The notes: generated from the sequence alone by a model not told the origin. A stretch of DNA of 64,000 nt from Camellia lanceoleosa (GCA_025200525.1 CM045761.1:45888190-45952189); one strand, 5' to 3'. Positions 11,829 to 23,589 are shown, counted from the first letter of the stretch. Made by a program: numbers and translations.

Positions 11829-12054
11829 ATTTTTTAATTTTAATTTTTTTTTAAAAAAAATCTTCTCAAAGGAGAAAAAAAAAATATTACTAAAAAATTC
11901 TAATGATCTGTACTTCATGCCAGATGTGTTTTTTCTTGCTAAGAAAAAAAAATGTAACAATAGTAAATAATCTGATGAATATTTTGATTGCACTCTTACC
12001 AGCCTTAGCCCAAAAAAAAAAAAAAATGGGGAACCTTTTTTGCTTCGTTACTTA

Positions 12055-12264
12055 GGGTGTGTTTGGGGAAAAAAAGATTTTATTAAAAAGTTAATTAAAA
12101 ATTCAAAAAATTATATAAAAAAGTCAAAGATTCTTTTCAACATTTTTTTTGAGGGGAGGGGGAGGGAGGGTAAAAAATCAAAAATTTATTCTCAAACACT
12201 TTAAATTTTTTTACCTCATATTTTAATCACAAAATACCAAAAAAACTACTTCGTAAACCAGCCC
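12055..12264. mobile_element. Tourist-like MITE
   Basis: A 210-bp element starting GGGTGTGTTTGGGG and ending CGTAAACCAGCCC, flanked by TTA at 12052-12054 and 12265-12267. Its interior is related in style to the MITE at 8380-8603 (AAAAATTCAAAAAATTATATAAAAAAG). Confidence 0.75.
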
Positions 12265-12267
12265 TTA

Positions 12268-12806
12268 GTAGAGAGCAAAACAATGTTATTACCATTATTG
12301 GTAACAAAATTTTTAGATGAATGTTATTTTTGCATTTAGCATTATTTTCGTTATGAATCTTTTATAAAAGAAAATATAAAAAAAATTGACAAAATTTTAA
12401 ATCTTGAGTTAGTTCCATTTTATTTTTACTCTTAAATGATTAATATTTCTCGGAAAATCTATGGAAAAGTAAGAGAATCAAATAATTTGATAGGGAATAA
12501 ATAATGCAGAATCATTTTTTTATTCTCATTCATTTCAAAGGCCGAATTCATGATGACTCAAAATCACATTTTATTTCCCTCAAAATTCATGTCACTCATG
12601 CATAGTAAATGACTCAAAAATAAAGTAATACTACAAATTCAGAAATTTTATTGAGAAACATTAATATGCAATCAAGATTCATCTTACAAACACCAACAAT
12701 ACATGCATTCAATCTCTACCACACACTTTAATTCTTATCATAAATTGGTACTATATTCTAGTTTGGTGGACTTAATCCAAAAACAATATTCTAAATATGA
12801 GTCCAC
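12268..12806. other. Non-coding DNA 3' of the P450 gene
   Basis: AT-rich sequence with no ORF or repeat recognised. It probably includes the 3' flank of the P450 transcript. Confidence 0.5.
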
Positions 12807-12812
12807 TTTATT
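12807..12812 (-). terminator. Poly(A) signal of the P450 gene
   Basis: AATAAA on the minus strand about 75 nt downstream of the P450 stop codon, the usual spacing for a plant near-upstream element. Confidence 0.5.
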
Positions 12813-12887
12813 GGTACAAGAGTCATAAAACGTAGAGGTGACCTTGTATACACCATTATTTACCATCCATTACATATGCATAACACA

Positions 12888-13597
12888 CTACACACTAAGG
12901 TCTATCGATGGTTGATCATAAAACTCACTCGATAAGCGTGGGGTAAGCAACACTTCCAATGGAGTTGCCTTAGGTAATACAATCCCCAACCCCTCACTCA
13001 TATCCACTTTTCCATTCCTCGACAACGTTTCTAGGTCGAACCCTTGAAGTAGCTGAGCGAGTATCAAATGCATTATTTTATATGCTAAGGTGCTTCCAGG
13101 GCACGACCTCCTACCAGCGCCAAAAGGAAGGAGCTCAAATTGTTGCTTTATTAAATCCTCTTTTCCTTGCCACGCAATAAACCTCTCTGGCCTGAACTCA
13201 TCAGGGTTAGTCCATATGTGAGGGTCACGGTGGAGCTTCCAAACGTTGACTATCAAACGAGTGCCTTTGGGGACATAGTAGCCAGAGACATAGCAGTCTT
13301 GAATGGACTCGCGTGGTATAGATAAGGGTCCTGGAGGGTAAAGTCGTAGTGTTTCTTTGATGATGGCTTGGAGGTAGACTAAGTTCTTGGTGTTTGATTC
13401 ATCTAACCATCTTATATTTCCATGTCCAACATACATGTCTATTTCTTGTTGTGCTGCTTTGAGGGTTGTGGGATTGTTTAGAAGTAGGGAAACTGCCCAG
13501 GATAAGGCGGCTGTTACGGTATCAGAGCCTCCTATAATAAGGGACTGTGAAAAAACAAAAAAAATATGATTGTCAATTGAAAAGAGTGTGCAATTTA

Positions 13598-13658
<61 letters not shown>

Positions 13659-16600
13659 CACTATAATAAATTTGAGATATATAATGATTTTTCTATGTAC
13701 ATAACGTTATTGAAAAACATAGCTATCCCATAAAATTTGAGTCCGTTGAGGCGTTTGTGAGCTTAGTTTGAGCTCAACTTAGTAATATGAACTTTTTGGT
13801 TTTAGAGTCTGCTAAGTAAATTATTCATGCTAAATTAGGTTGGTCACATGTGAGGCATCTTCTGTGGATTGGCTTTTTTAGTGATTTTTTTAATTTTTTT
13901 ATGAAGTAAAAAATGTAAATATATTTAAGAATAACTTTGTTTAGTTGTATCGAAAATCTTGAATTATTGAAATGGTAGATTTTTTAAAGTGATTTTTTGA
14001 CTTTTTAACTATTTTAACCAAAAAAATCAAGTTGCCACATGAAGCCTAAGTAATTCCTTAATTAGATCATATTTATCTTAAAATAATCAATTATTATTAA
14101 AATCATAATTATCATATTGACATTCAATTAATTTTGTTTTTTATATAAATTATCTATTTAATATGTTTTTAAAAAATAATTTAAATAATCAAAGTAGGAC
14201 CACAGTAGCTCAGCTAGAGCTTCAACTCTGGAGCCTTACCCCTTGCAAAATGTCATACCCACTCGTTTTACAACCTGGGGTTGGTAGCACTGTGTTGTGA
14301 ACTTGCGAGGACATGTCCTATATTTATTTTAATGATTTCGTTCATAATATAAGATTTGTTGATTAGATAATTTATAAAAAAATTCAAGTTAATTAAACAT
14401 CTGTAACTCACAATAAAATTACGTTCATGTTTAGAAAAAATCAACAGTTAGCAAGATTTTGATAAATTCTTATGATTATTATTCAGTTTAATCATGGAGT
14501 TGTACTTGTCCGGTTAATTTTATTTTTTACATGAAAAATATATACTTAATGAACATTATAATATGAAAGGTTCGGATCATTAAAATATGGTCGGAACAAA
14601 CGTCACAGGGTCAAGGACGAATCTAGAATTACTATGGGGTGGGAAAGAATATTTGAGAGTGTAAATCCTTATAATTTTAAAAATTTTAATATAATATATA
14701 ATATTTTTCAAATTTTTTAGGGGAATTGCCCCTATCTGCACTTCATTAGATCCATCCTTGCATGGGGTGTGACAGCATGAGTGCTATCACAACACCCACC
14801 CCCAAATACCCCTTGCTAGTGGGGTGTATGTTATTGTAATGTTTTCGAAATCAGACCGGATTGGCTGGTACAACTAATTGATTTGTCGATCGGTCTAAAT
14901 TTCTGTCTGGATGAACCCTCAGACGCACTTCAAGCCCAAAATTGCCTTATTTTCAAGCAATCGGTAAAAATCACGGTTGAACCGGCTGTTCGTTCGAACT
15001 AGTAGCGGTTTGCATGAACCGGAGCGGGCTTGAAATAATTGAACCTGAAACATGCAGGTCCTTTGAAGCATCCCACCACTTGTTATGAAATATTGCATGA
15101 TATATTTAATTTATTCGTTCATTTTTTACTCTTACAAATCAATGTTACTTTTTTTAAGCAACTAAAGTATAAAAAAAATTAAAATGGTTAAATTAAAAAT
15201 CAATCCTTAATATTGGTGCATATATATAACATTAAAATATATTTTCAAAAATATATTTTTTATTTGTATTTTTAAATATAATTATTATATAATTATAATA
15301 TCACGGTTCAATTCTGATTACCCGACGATTGAACTAGTGATATTTAACTTGGTCATTTTTTCGATTCGCTCAACCGTTCAAATTTCAAAACATTGTGTTA
15401 TTGACACATACATTAATTAAGGATAGCATCCTCCTCGTTAATAAAAGTATCACATTTTGTCATTTGAAAGTTATGTGTGGGTCACACAATAGAAATCAAA
15501 CACATAATGAGACATGACTCTCTCATAAGAGGTGAGGACCCATATGTGCACACATATGAATCTCACCTCTTGTGAGAGGGTTGTGTCCTATTTTATATTT
15601 GATTTCTGTGCATATAGACTTACTCGTGTATTAATATAAAAATAAGTGTGTAATCATATCTATTTAGGTTTATTACACTTTTTACCTCTAAACTATCGTC
15701 AAATTGTCTACTTAGTCCCTGAACTATCGATTAAATCTACTTAGTCTCTAAAGTATATAAATTAAAGTTTATTTAGTTTATAAACTATCGATTAAATCTA
15801 TTAAGTCCCTAAAATATTTAAGTCATTTAGTTCTTAAAAGGATTACAAAAATAAAATATATGCTCATAAGTATTATAAATTACTAAAAGATAATACCCAA
15901 TTACGATTTTATTATAGAAATCTTAAATTTTTATTTTGTTTTTAAAAAGTATTATATTTTGTTTTGTGTTTAAATTAATATTAGAGTCTAATTTATCAGT
16001 CTTGCCAATTAAATTATATGAATATTAGATATATTGAAAAAGAAGAATTAAATAATCTAAATAATAACAATTCGTTACAAATAATAATAGAACAAAATAA
16101 TACATTAATTAAGAAATATATATATAATAACAAAAATTAGTGAAAGACTTAAAAATAAAAAATTATAAATTATAAACGAAATATGACATATAATACTGGA
16201 TATAGGCAAGTATGTAACCATTGTAGAAGATAAGTAAGAAAAAACTATAGATAATTATCCTTAAACTTATGAATGAAATTCATCATAATAATTGACGCCA
16301 CTTTTCAAATACAATAAAAATTTAAGGTTTTTTTGAAATAAAATTTTGATTAGACAAGGTCTTTTACTAATTTATAATACTTATGAATTTAAATTTTATT
16401 TTTGTAATCATTTCAGAAATTAAATAGGTTTAAATTTAATAGTTTATTTTTTGGGTGAATAAATTAAATTAATAAATTTAATCGATAGTTGAGTGACTGA
16501 ATAAATTTTGATTTATATATTTTAGAGATTTAATAGACTCAATCGATAATCTAGAGATTAAGTAGATAATTTGATGATAGTTTAGAGGTATAAAGTGTAA

Positions 16601-19600
16601 TAAACCTTATTTATTTTAAAAAATTAATAAAAAATTATTTATGCGTAATATTACTCAATGTATATGTAAATAATTTGGGTCCAACCTTTGATGGAGCTTA
16701 GTTTAAAATTTTTTAAAAAAATAATAATAACAATAAAACACTTTAATGCAGTTCAATGAGACTCGAATTGAATCATATTAGGATTAATAAGTATAGAGTA
16801 GCCCTGATCTATGACCCCGGTTAGAGAGGTCAACCTGCCCCCTTAGATTTGTTAAGAGGTATAGAAAAATGGAGAAATTACAATTAAATGGGATTTTTAC
16901 AAAATAATTATAAATTTATTTTAAAAAAAGTTAAGACTTTAATTATTAACGTTCATAAAATTTGTTATTGTTTTGAAATTATTTTCAAAAACTTATATTG
17001 AGGCCTCGTTTGATAATTACATATTTTAGTCAAAAAAAATTAAAAAATCACTATAAATTATTACATTACTCTCTTTATTTTTTTACATATATTTTCTTAA
17101 AAATAACTTGTTCCCAAAAAAAATCCGAATTAATTTTTCTCAAAAAAATCACCAACCAACAAGCGCATGAGTTTGCGACTTATATATATGAAATGACAGA
17201 GACAGGTGACATGGTTTAGAATAATCCCCTCCCCCAATAATGTCAATAGTCATTAGAAAGACATGTCTTATGAATGAGGTATTGAGAATAACGGTGTTGA
17301 AATAAATTTATAGTCTAATCTCCCCACATAATAATGGTGTTGAAAAAAAAATGATTTTCTAGTTACTTTAATATAAAATTAAAGTAGGTCTTAATTATTG
17401 ATAGAGGTGAAATTAAATGAGTTTAGATTTTTTGTGATAAGATCTTTACATCACAAAAAGAATGATAAAAAATTATTAAGAATTGAATGAGAAATTATCT
17501 TATGAATGAGGTATTGAGAATTGTGTATAACTACTAATTTCACATTGATTGTAAAGAAAAATTTTGATGGGTATTTAAATTTCAAGATTTTGATAAGGGC
17601 ATGAGCCATTTAGGGCATCCAAATTTTCCGAAGGAAGAGAGTTATGGATGCTTTATGGATGGGCTTGAGCCAAAACTATGGTTCAAGTTGATTATGGCAA
17701 AATTACCATACATGTGTGCGCACCCCGTCTGCCTAGACCGGGCCGGGTCGTGGACCTACTTGGGTTAGGTTTAGGCTGGGCCAGATTAGTAGTCCACCAA
17801 CCTAATTTTTTTGGGTTAGGTCTATTGTAAATATACACACGTGTATACAGAGTATATAACTCATATATTAATTGACCCATCAGTTTTGATGCATTACTCC
17901 AACAGTTTTACAGAAGTAATGGCCTGCATTTGGTGTCAGCCTTGATGGCTAGAGGCTCCTTCTCTCTCCCTTATTGTGTATAAAAGGAGACCATATTCCT
18001 TAGTTTGTTATAAAATTTATTGGCCTCCAGATGTACAGTCAGTTTCCTTGTGTTGTGCCTATAATTTCCTTCTTGTGTGAAAGAGTGTTGCCATTGTTGG
18101 TTCGCCAAAGCTATCAGAAGGAGCTTCTGCGTTAGCCAGTCTAAACTATCGTATCCTGAGAGACAGAAGTCAACGTACCTCCAGTACCCATGGTGAGGTG
18201 GCTAATCTGTTTTAAGGAGACTGTAGTATCACACAAGTTTTGATTTGTACTTATTTTCCTTAATTTTATTTTATGTATTTCTGTTCAATAAGTTGCATGG
18301 TGTAATACAATTATTTCTTTTCTTGTAAATCAATTTCATTTCGTATCACTAGAAAAAAAATCACTTTTGGCGACTAAATTTTTAGTCGCCAAAAGTGATT
18401 TTTTAGTCGCCAAAAGTCGGGTTTTAGGTTTTCCCGACTAAATTTTTTAGTCGCCATGTTGGTCGCTGGTAAACCGTCGCGGAAGGTATTGGCGACTAAC
18501 CCACTTTTAGTCGCCAAAAACAAACTCTGTAGTGACCACAAATTTCGTCGCCAAAGCTCATTTTTTTTTAATTATACATTTGGCGACTAAATTTTTAATC
18601 GCCAATAGTAAATTATTTTTTTTTTAATTTACACATTTCCCGACTATTTTTTTTGTCGCCAATACTGAAGCTTTTGGCGACCTCCTGTTTTAGTCGCCAA
18701 AAGCATATTTAAAAAAAAAAAAAAAATGTTGAACCTATTGCTCGCAGGTTTCAAACCTGAGACATCCCACCACCATACGCCAAACTTTTTGCAACACTCC
18801 CTCCACTATGCCACTACAATATCACATGAATATATATACAATATATATTATTTATATAGTATATTAACCGCTATTAATACAAAATAATATATATAAATAT
18901 AATTTTTTTAATTCAATATACTTTATGTAAAAAATAAATTATTTACTAAAAAAAAATTTAGGGCACTTTTGGCGACTAAATTAAATTTTTAGTCCCCAAT
19001 TCTATCATTTTCGGCTACTAATTATAATTTAGTCGCAAAAAAATTAAGTTTCGCCTAAAAATAAGTAGTTTTGGCGACTAAACCTGTTTTTAATCGCCAA
19101 AAACGTCCCCTTTTGGCTACTAAACTAAATTTTAGTCGGCAATACTCAGTTTTTTGCTACTAATTTTTTTTTGTAGCCAAAAACCTTCACTTTCAGCGAC
19201 CAATCTGTGTTTAGTCGGCAAAACACCTACAATCGGCGACCAATCTGTGTTTTAGTCGCCAAAACCATCACTTTTGGCTACTAAATTATTTTAGTCGCCA
19301 AAAACCGTCACTTTTGGCTACTAAACTGACTTTAGTCGCTAAAACCCCCACATTGGGCGACTAAACTGCCTTTTAGTCGCTAAAAGCCTTGTATTCGGCG
19401 ACTAAACCCTTTTAGTTGGCAAAAGTCACCAATTTTGGCGACTAAATCCATTTTAGTCGCCATTTGTACTACTTTCAGCGACGAAAAAATTAATTTTAGT
19501 CGCGAAATCTGTATTTTCTTGTAGTGTATGAATCTATTTGTTTTATTTAAATTGCATAATTTAGACAACAAATGGATCACTTCACGTCTTCTTATTAAAG

Positions 19601-22600
19601 AAATGACTAATTATTTCCCACATGAAGAAAATCAATAAAAGGATTTGAGTTATTCATTCTTAAACCATGGTAGCTTGACCCTTAGGTTACATTTGGATTA
19701 CAATAATATTAGGTATCATGAAAAGTCTTTCATGAAAATGATTATGAAAAATTTGTGACTTTTGAATTACACTTAGAATAAAGCACCACACACTAATCAA
19801 GGTAATCTAAGAGTCACAAATCTTTTATGATCATTTTAATGAAATTTTTTTCATGATTCCTAACATTTCTCAAAATACATTTTAGTAGAAATTTAAAAAG
19901 ATTATAAAAAATAAAAAGAAATTAGTGAAATGTAAATGAAATATAATTACATTTCATTCATTTTTTTACTCTCATTTTAAATTTCTATTCAAATTTATAA
20001 TCCAAACACAATTTTAAAAAGTACACTCCAAGGATTTGTTTTGTAATATACTACCAAAAAGTCTCACTCCATTATCGCCTATCTATATCTATCTTGTTGT
20101 ATCTATCTATACTATTATTAAGTAAAAGCTGGTGTCCAAGTTTTCTTGCCATGCCACATGGCATATTTTTTGCAATCTTAAAAAAAAAAAAAAAAAGTTA
20201 TAGAAAGAGATTAATAAGGATTGAACTTAAGACCTTGAGTTTCATTAAGAAATCATAGACTACTTGGACAACATGCATATTGCAATTAATTTCTTTATTA
20301 TTTATTTTTATTCTTATTTATTTGAATTGTACATGTATTGCGTGTACCGCTTGCTAGTATTATTATTAAGTAAAGACTAAACTTGGTGTCTAAAAGCCTT
20401 CTCCTCATGCCACGTGGTATTTTTTTTTAATTTTTTTTTTTATCTTAAAAAAAAAAGTTACACAAAGAAGTCAACATGATTTGAACCTAAAACCTTAAGT
20501 TTCATTAAGAAATCTCTTACTACTTAGGCCTCGTTTGGGAAACTAGCTATTTTAGTTAGCTTTTTAACTTTTTGAATATTTTAATCTGACTAAAAAAGTT
20601 GTGTATGAAAAAATAGTTGACTTTTTTTTTTTTTATAGTTAATTTGATAGTTGTGAGAGAATAAATAAAATGATAATGAATATGATGTTTTGTCTTATTA
20701 ACTATTTTAACTTATTTTATTTTTATTAACTATTTTAACCCAAATATCCCTTCTTAACTATTTTAACTTAATTTATTTTTATTAACTATTTTAACCCAAA
20801 TATCCCTTCTTAAACAAGGCTTTCAACATACATATTACAATTAATTTCTTTATTATTTGTTTTCATTCTTAACCGCTAGTTATTATTAATCAAACAACTT
20901 TTTAACTTCCATGCTGACAAAGCACTCATGGGAGAAGTTGGATTGGGATGGGTTGGGGTTAAAATAGTTATAAAAAGATAAAATAGATTTTTTAATTTAA
21001 TAAGACAAAATATCACATTCAAATTATAATTATTTCATTTTTTCTTTTAAAAAACTTAAAAAATTCAAAAAATTTATTCCAAACGAAACTTTTTAACTCT
21101 AGATTAAAATAGTTAAAAATCAACCCACACCCCCAAACGACACTAAAGTAACAATCTCACTGGTAAGCCTTAACCAAAAGGGTCAAATATACTTTTTATA
21201 TTGTTTTCTAGATCATAAATTTAGATATTCAGTGATTTAAAAAGTGAAAAAGAGAGGGAAAAAAAAAATGTAAAACAAACATGAATGATATACAAGTTTT
21301 TTATTATTTTTTAAATTCATTAGGGCTGAACAAGAAATCCGTGAAATCCGTAAAATTTATAATCCGATCCAGTCCAGTCCAATCCGATAGGTTTGGATTG
21401 GTTTTTTGAATCCGTGGTTTGGTTCCAGATTGAAGAATTAAAAATCCATAGTTCACGGATTGGTTCTGGATTGAACCCCACGGTTCCGGATTGGAACTGA
21501 TCCGGACCGTATACAAATAGTCTATATTTTTATTATGCATTCTCCCCCATAGTATTTTCTTTTATTCTATATAAAATCTAAACTCAAACATAAAATCGTA
21601 TAATATCTTCTTTTATTACTTTTGTTTTTTTAATTTGTAATGGTCTAAATACTTATGGTGAAACCAATTTTCTTATGGTTGTTTAAATTCTAGAACAGTA
21701 TATCGCTATTATAGAAAAACATATTGCTATTGTAAAACTAATATAGTGCTATATTTATATTTTTATGAAATTAAAGTGTTATATATATTTTTGTTATTTA
21801 ATTATGTGAATCCGTGGTCCTAAACAGATCCAATCCGTATTTAAATGGATTGGTTCAGAATGGTTCCATGATTTAAAAGGATTGGATTGGTTCCAATTTT
21901 TCAAGAACCATAGATAATGGATTGGTCTTAGTTTTACCCCAATCCAGTCCAATCTAGACCATGCTCACCCCTAAAATTCATGATCAAAAGCAGCGTTAAT
22001 GAAAGTAAGGAATTTGAGTGTACCAGAGCAGTCGCCTTGATGATGTCCTGACTCTTGTGTCCAAACACCATCCCATCACCATCCTCAGGGAAGCAAGATA
22101 ACAATACATCCATGAAGTCTCTTTTATCTTTCTTCACCTTCCCTTCTCTCCTGCTATGCACATGTTCTTCAAGCCACATACTCATGAATTTATCCATCTC
22201 TTTACCATTCCTCTTCATAGCCTTCACATTACCCTGCAAATCCAACCATTCAATTCCGGGAATCACATCCGAACACTCAGGAGCACCACTCAAATACGTG
22301 AACTCCTCCATCGCCCTCGCGAACTGCCTCCCCTCTTTGTCACTCTCGCAGTCACCGAAGCTGTATCTCTTTCCCACGATCGCCCTTAGCATCAGGTTCA
22401 TCGTCACTTGCCTAAACCATTCACTCACTTTCACCTTACACTCTATTTTGGAAACATATCAGAGAAAAGAAAATAAATAACTACGTAAAATTAGAAAAAG
22501 AAAGAAAAGATTGAAGTTTCTCTCTTGTTACCAGATAATCTCTTATATATATATATATTTGGAATTTGTAAAGAACATATCTTTTTTGGTGAGAAGCAAA

Positions 22601-23493
22601 GTTCGGTGATATATTGTCAAATTAATTATTTATGTAGGAGAGCCTATGGTGTGCACCCTTGAGGGATGCATACCATATCTACTCTATCACAATTGACTTA
22701 ATTTTATTATAAAATTTTGTAATATTAATTATAAAAAGTGTGATTTTGTTACAAATTAATATAAAAAATTTGCAACTTAGTTATGATATTTTTTATAAGA
22801 TTAAGCATTTTGTAATTGATGTTACAAAATTTTATAATAAAATTATGTCAATTTATGATTAAGTGGATGCACACCATAGAGTTTTCCAAATTATAAACAA
22901 ACCAAATTATAATTTTTTAATCCAAAATTGCCGAATTTAAACGGGTTGTTTATGAAAGTACCATTTTTGATGGAGAGTGAATAGAGCTCTTTGATGGACA
23001 AGTCCATCTCCAGGGCTCGCACATGCTTAAACGACTCCAAATGGCGGTTAGAGAGGAGGTCATGGGTTGTAACTTTACGAAGCTGGAGCCAGTAGTCATC
23101 GGAAGGTCCGAGCGCGGAAAAGGCGCCATTGTAGCCCATGTATTTGAGTGCAGCGGTTTGGGGGTGAGACATGAAAGCTCGGTCGTTGACAGTGAAGCAT
23201 TCGGTGACTGTTTGTTTGCTGCTCACCACGACTGCTTGGCGGAACCCGAGTCGGATTGTGAAGATGGGACCGTGTTGGTCGGCCATGGCTGCGAGGGTTC
23301 GGAAAAGTGGGATTTGGCCGCCGAGGAGGTGGAGGTGGCCGAGGATTGGCCATGCACCCTTTGGTTGTGGGGCTTGGGTGAAGGTCTTGTTGGCATGTTT
23401 GTTTGTGGTGGTGTTTTTGGACATCCATATTTTGGAGAGGAGAAATAGGGCTACAAGAGTTCCGGTTGCTTGAAGCAGAGGAAGCAAATCCAT
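12888..23493 (-). CDS. Cytochrome P450 monooxygenase, CYP82-like, three exons
   Basis: Exons at 23493-22962, 22442-22024 and 13544-12888 join in frame to about 535 residues, the normal length for a plant A-type P450. Visible in order: N-terminal membrane anchor (residues about 4-22), basic linker, proline hinge with GAWPILGHLHLL (46-57), C-helix WLQLR (135-139), oxygen-binding I-helix GGSDT (322-326), K-helix ETLR (381-384), PERF (436-439) and haem loop FGAGRRSCPG with cysteine ligand near 465. All catalytic motifs are intact. The second intron (13545-22023, phase 0, GT...CACAG) is at the conserved plant P450 position just before the I-helix. The first (22443-22961, phase 1, GTAC...ATAG) is unusual and carries a MITE. 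By family knowledge it would be an ER-bound, NADPH-P450-reductase-dependent oxygenase of specialised metabolism; the substrate cannot be told. CYP82 is judged from overall sequence style. The splice sites are my inference. Confidence 0.88.
13599..13655. repeat. (TA)n(GA)n microsatellite
   Basis: About 10 TA units followed directly by about 19 GA units, within the intron 55 bp from the last exon. Confidence 0.95.
14612..14760. mobile_element. 149-bp hAT-type MITE
   Basis: Inverted ends CAAGGACGAATCTA and CAAGGATGGATCTA (reverse complement), with flanks CACAGGGT (14604-14611) and CATGGGGT (14761-14768), an eroded 8-bp duplication (6 of 8). Ends of this kind with 8-bp duplications are typical of hAT MITEs. 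Confidence 0.65.
15484..15613. repeat. Fold-back inverted repeat
   Basis: Arms of about 52 bp (15484-15536 and 15562-15613) are complementary, both containing AGAAATCAAA, CTCTC and AGAGGTGAG motifs. A short loop contains CATATGTGCACACATATG. The transcript would form a near-perfect hairpin. Confidence 0.75.
15666..16607. mobile_element. Non-autonomous Mutator-type element, 942 bp
   Basis: Ends AGGTTTATTACACTTT in both orientations, continuing as inverted repeats of well over 100 bp (shared CTCTAAACTATC, TCGATTAAATCT). The 9-bp flanks TATCTATTT (15657-15665) and TATTTATTT (16608-16616) differ at one base. No transposase is present. Confidence 0.85.
16617..17690. other. Intronic AT-rich DNA, no gene seen
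   Basis: Contains a local repeat (TCTTATGAATGAGGTATTGAG at about 17267 and 17500) and a possible weak MITE end near 17002 (GGCCTCGTTTG). Nothing else stands out. Confidence 0.4.
17889..18346 (+). other. Possible LTR or promoter-like fragment
   Basis: This GC-richer stretch holds a TATAAAAGG box (about 17980) about 75 bp downstream of GGCCTGCATTTGG, then leader-like sequence and T-rich poly(A)-like sequence. Similar unique sequence resumes after the CACTA insertion at 19530. It resembles a Copia-type LTR fragment, but I could not fix ends or a target duplication. Confidence 0.3.
18347..19526. mobile_element. Non-autonomous CACTA element (TAT duplication)
   Basis: Begins CACTAGAAAAAAAA and ends TTTTCTTGTAGTG, flanked by TAT on both sides (18344-18346, 19527-19529), the 3-bp duplication of CACTA elements. 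Both subterminal regions are packed with GGCGACTAAA/TTTAGTCGCC motifs in both orientations, as expected for transposase-binding repeats. There is no transposase. The interior includes tRNA-like boxes (18747-18813). Confidence 0.9.
18747..18813 (-). promoter_or_regulatory. tRNA-like pol III A and B boxes inside the CACTA element
   Basis: On the minus strand, TGGCATAGTGG (18813-18803) fits the A-box consensus TRGYNNARNGG exactly, and GGTTTGAAACC (18757-18747) is close to the B-box GGTTCRANTCC; the spacing is 45 nt. No complete tRNA cloverleaf is formed. It may be a tRNA or SINE relic. Confidence 0.4.
20106..20357 (+). mobile_element. Short non-autonomous Helitron
   Basis: Starts TCTATACTATTATTAAG directly after A and ends CTAG directly before T, the Helitron insertion rule. 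A short hairpin (GTACA...TGTAC) lies about 10 bp before the CTAG end. It is 252 bp long and has no protein. Confidence 0.75.
20358..20879 (+). mobile_element. Second Helitron abutting the first, with a MITE inside
   Basis: Begins TATTATTATTAAGTAAAG right at the first element's end and repeats its interior (GGTGTC, CATGCCAC(G/A)TGG, TTTCATTAAGAAATC, ATTGCAATT/ATTACAATT AATTTC). It ends ACCGCTAG before T. A MITE at 20527-20820 splits it. Confidence 0.65.
20527..20820. mobile_element. Tourist-like MITE nested in a Helitron
   Basis: Starts GGCCTCGTTTGGGAAA after TTA and ends TTCTTAAACAAGGC before TTT. The neighbouring Helitron copy (about 20262-20275) reads through this point without the insert, so it is a genuine insertion. 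The interior repeats TTAACTATTTTAAC several times. Confidence 0.7.
21321..21973. mobile_element. Non-autonomous hAT-type element with exact 8-bp TSD
   Basis: Ends TAGGGCTGAACAAG and (reverse complement) TAGGGGTGAGCATGG, flanked by the identical AAATTCAT (21313-21320 and 21974-21981). The subterminal regions carry many AATCCAGTCCAATCC-like motifs in both orientations, as in hAT elements. It is 653 bp with no transposase. Its right edge lies only 42 bp inside the intron from the P450 splice donor. Confidence 0.85.
22637..22887. mobile_element. Palindromic MITE in P450 intron 1
   Basis: Left end GGAGAGCCTATGGTGTGCACCC and right end (reverse complement) GGAAAACTCTATGGTGTGCA. The complementarity continues through ATTTTATTATAAAATTTTGTAA, so almost the whole 251 bp folds on itself. 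A clear target duplication is not seen. Confidence 0.75.
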
Positions 23494-23549
23494 TTTCAGA
23501 GAGGAATATGGAGAGGAAATTATGTAGAATGTTGATGAATGGAGGGTCG

Positions 23550-23555
23550 ATATAT
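23550..23555 (-). promoter_or_regulatory. Candidate TATA box of the P450 gene
   Basis: ATATAT on the minus strand 57 bp upstream of the ATG, followed by a short A/C/T-rich leader. The position suits a short 5' leader. Confidence 0.35.
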
Positions 23556-23589
23556 GTAATACTCAAAGTTACTATTTAATTAGTAAAAT

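Larger units (their letters stand above)
13545..22023 (-). other. 8.5-kb transposon-filled intron of the P450 gene
   Basis: The donor is GTACAC (complement at 22018-22023) and the acceptor TTTTTTCACAG (complement starting at 13545), phase 0. Contents are the (TA)n(GA)n repeat, a hAT-type MITE, a fold-back, a Mutator-type element, a CACTA element, two Helitrons and a hAT element, each listed separately. Stretches 13660-14611 and 14769-15480 show nothing recognisable. Confidence 0.75.

Noticed and set aside
14190..14300. tRNA-like stretch GTAGCTCAGCTAGAGC
   Set aside because: Resembles an A-box, but no B-box or cloverleaf follows; not supportable as a tRNA or SINE.
17000..17175. Possible MITE starting GGCCTCGTTTG
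   Set aside because: The opposite end (near GCGC at 17162) pairs only weakly and no target duplication is found.
22055..23566. ORFs opposite or out of frame with P450 exons
   Set aside because: Shadows of the P450 coding sequence; only the minus-strand P450 frame carries family motifs.
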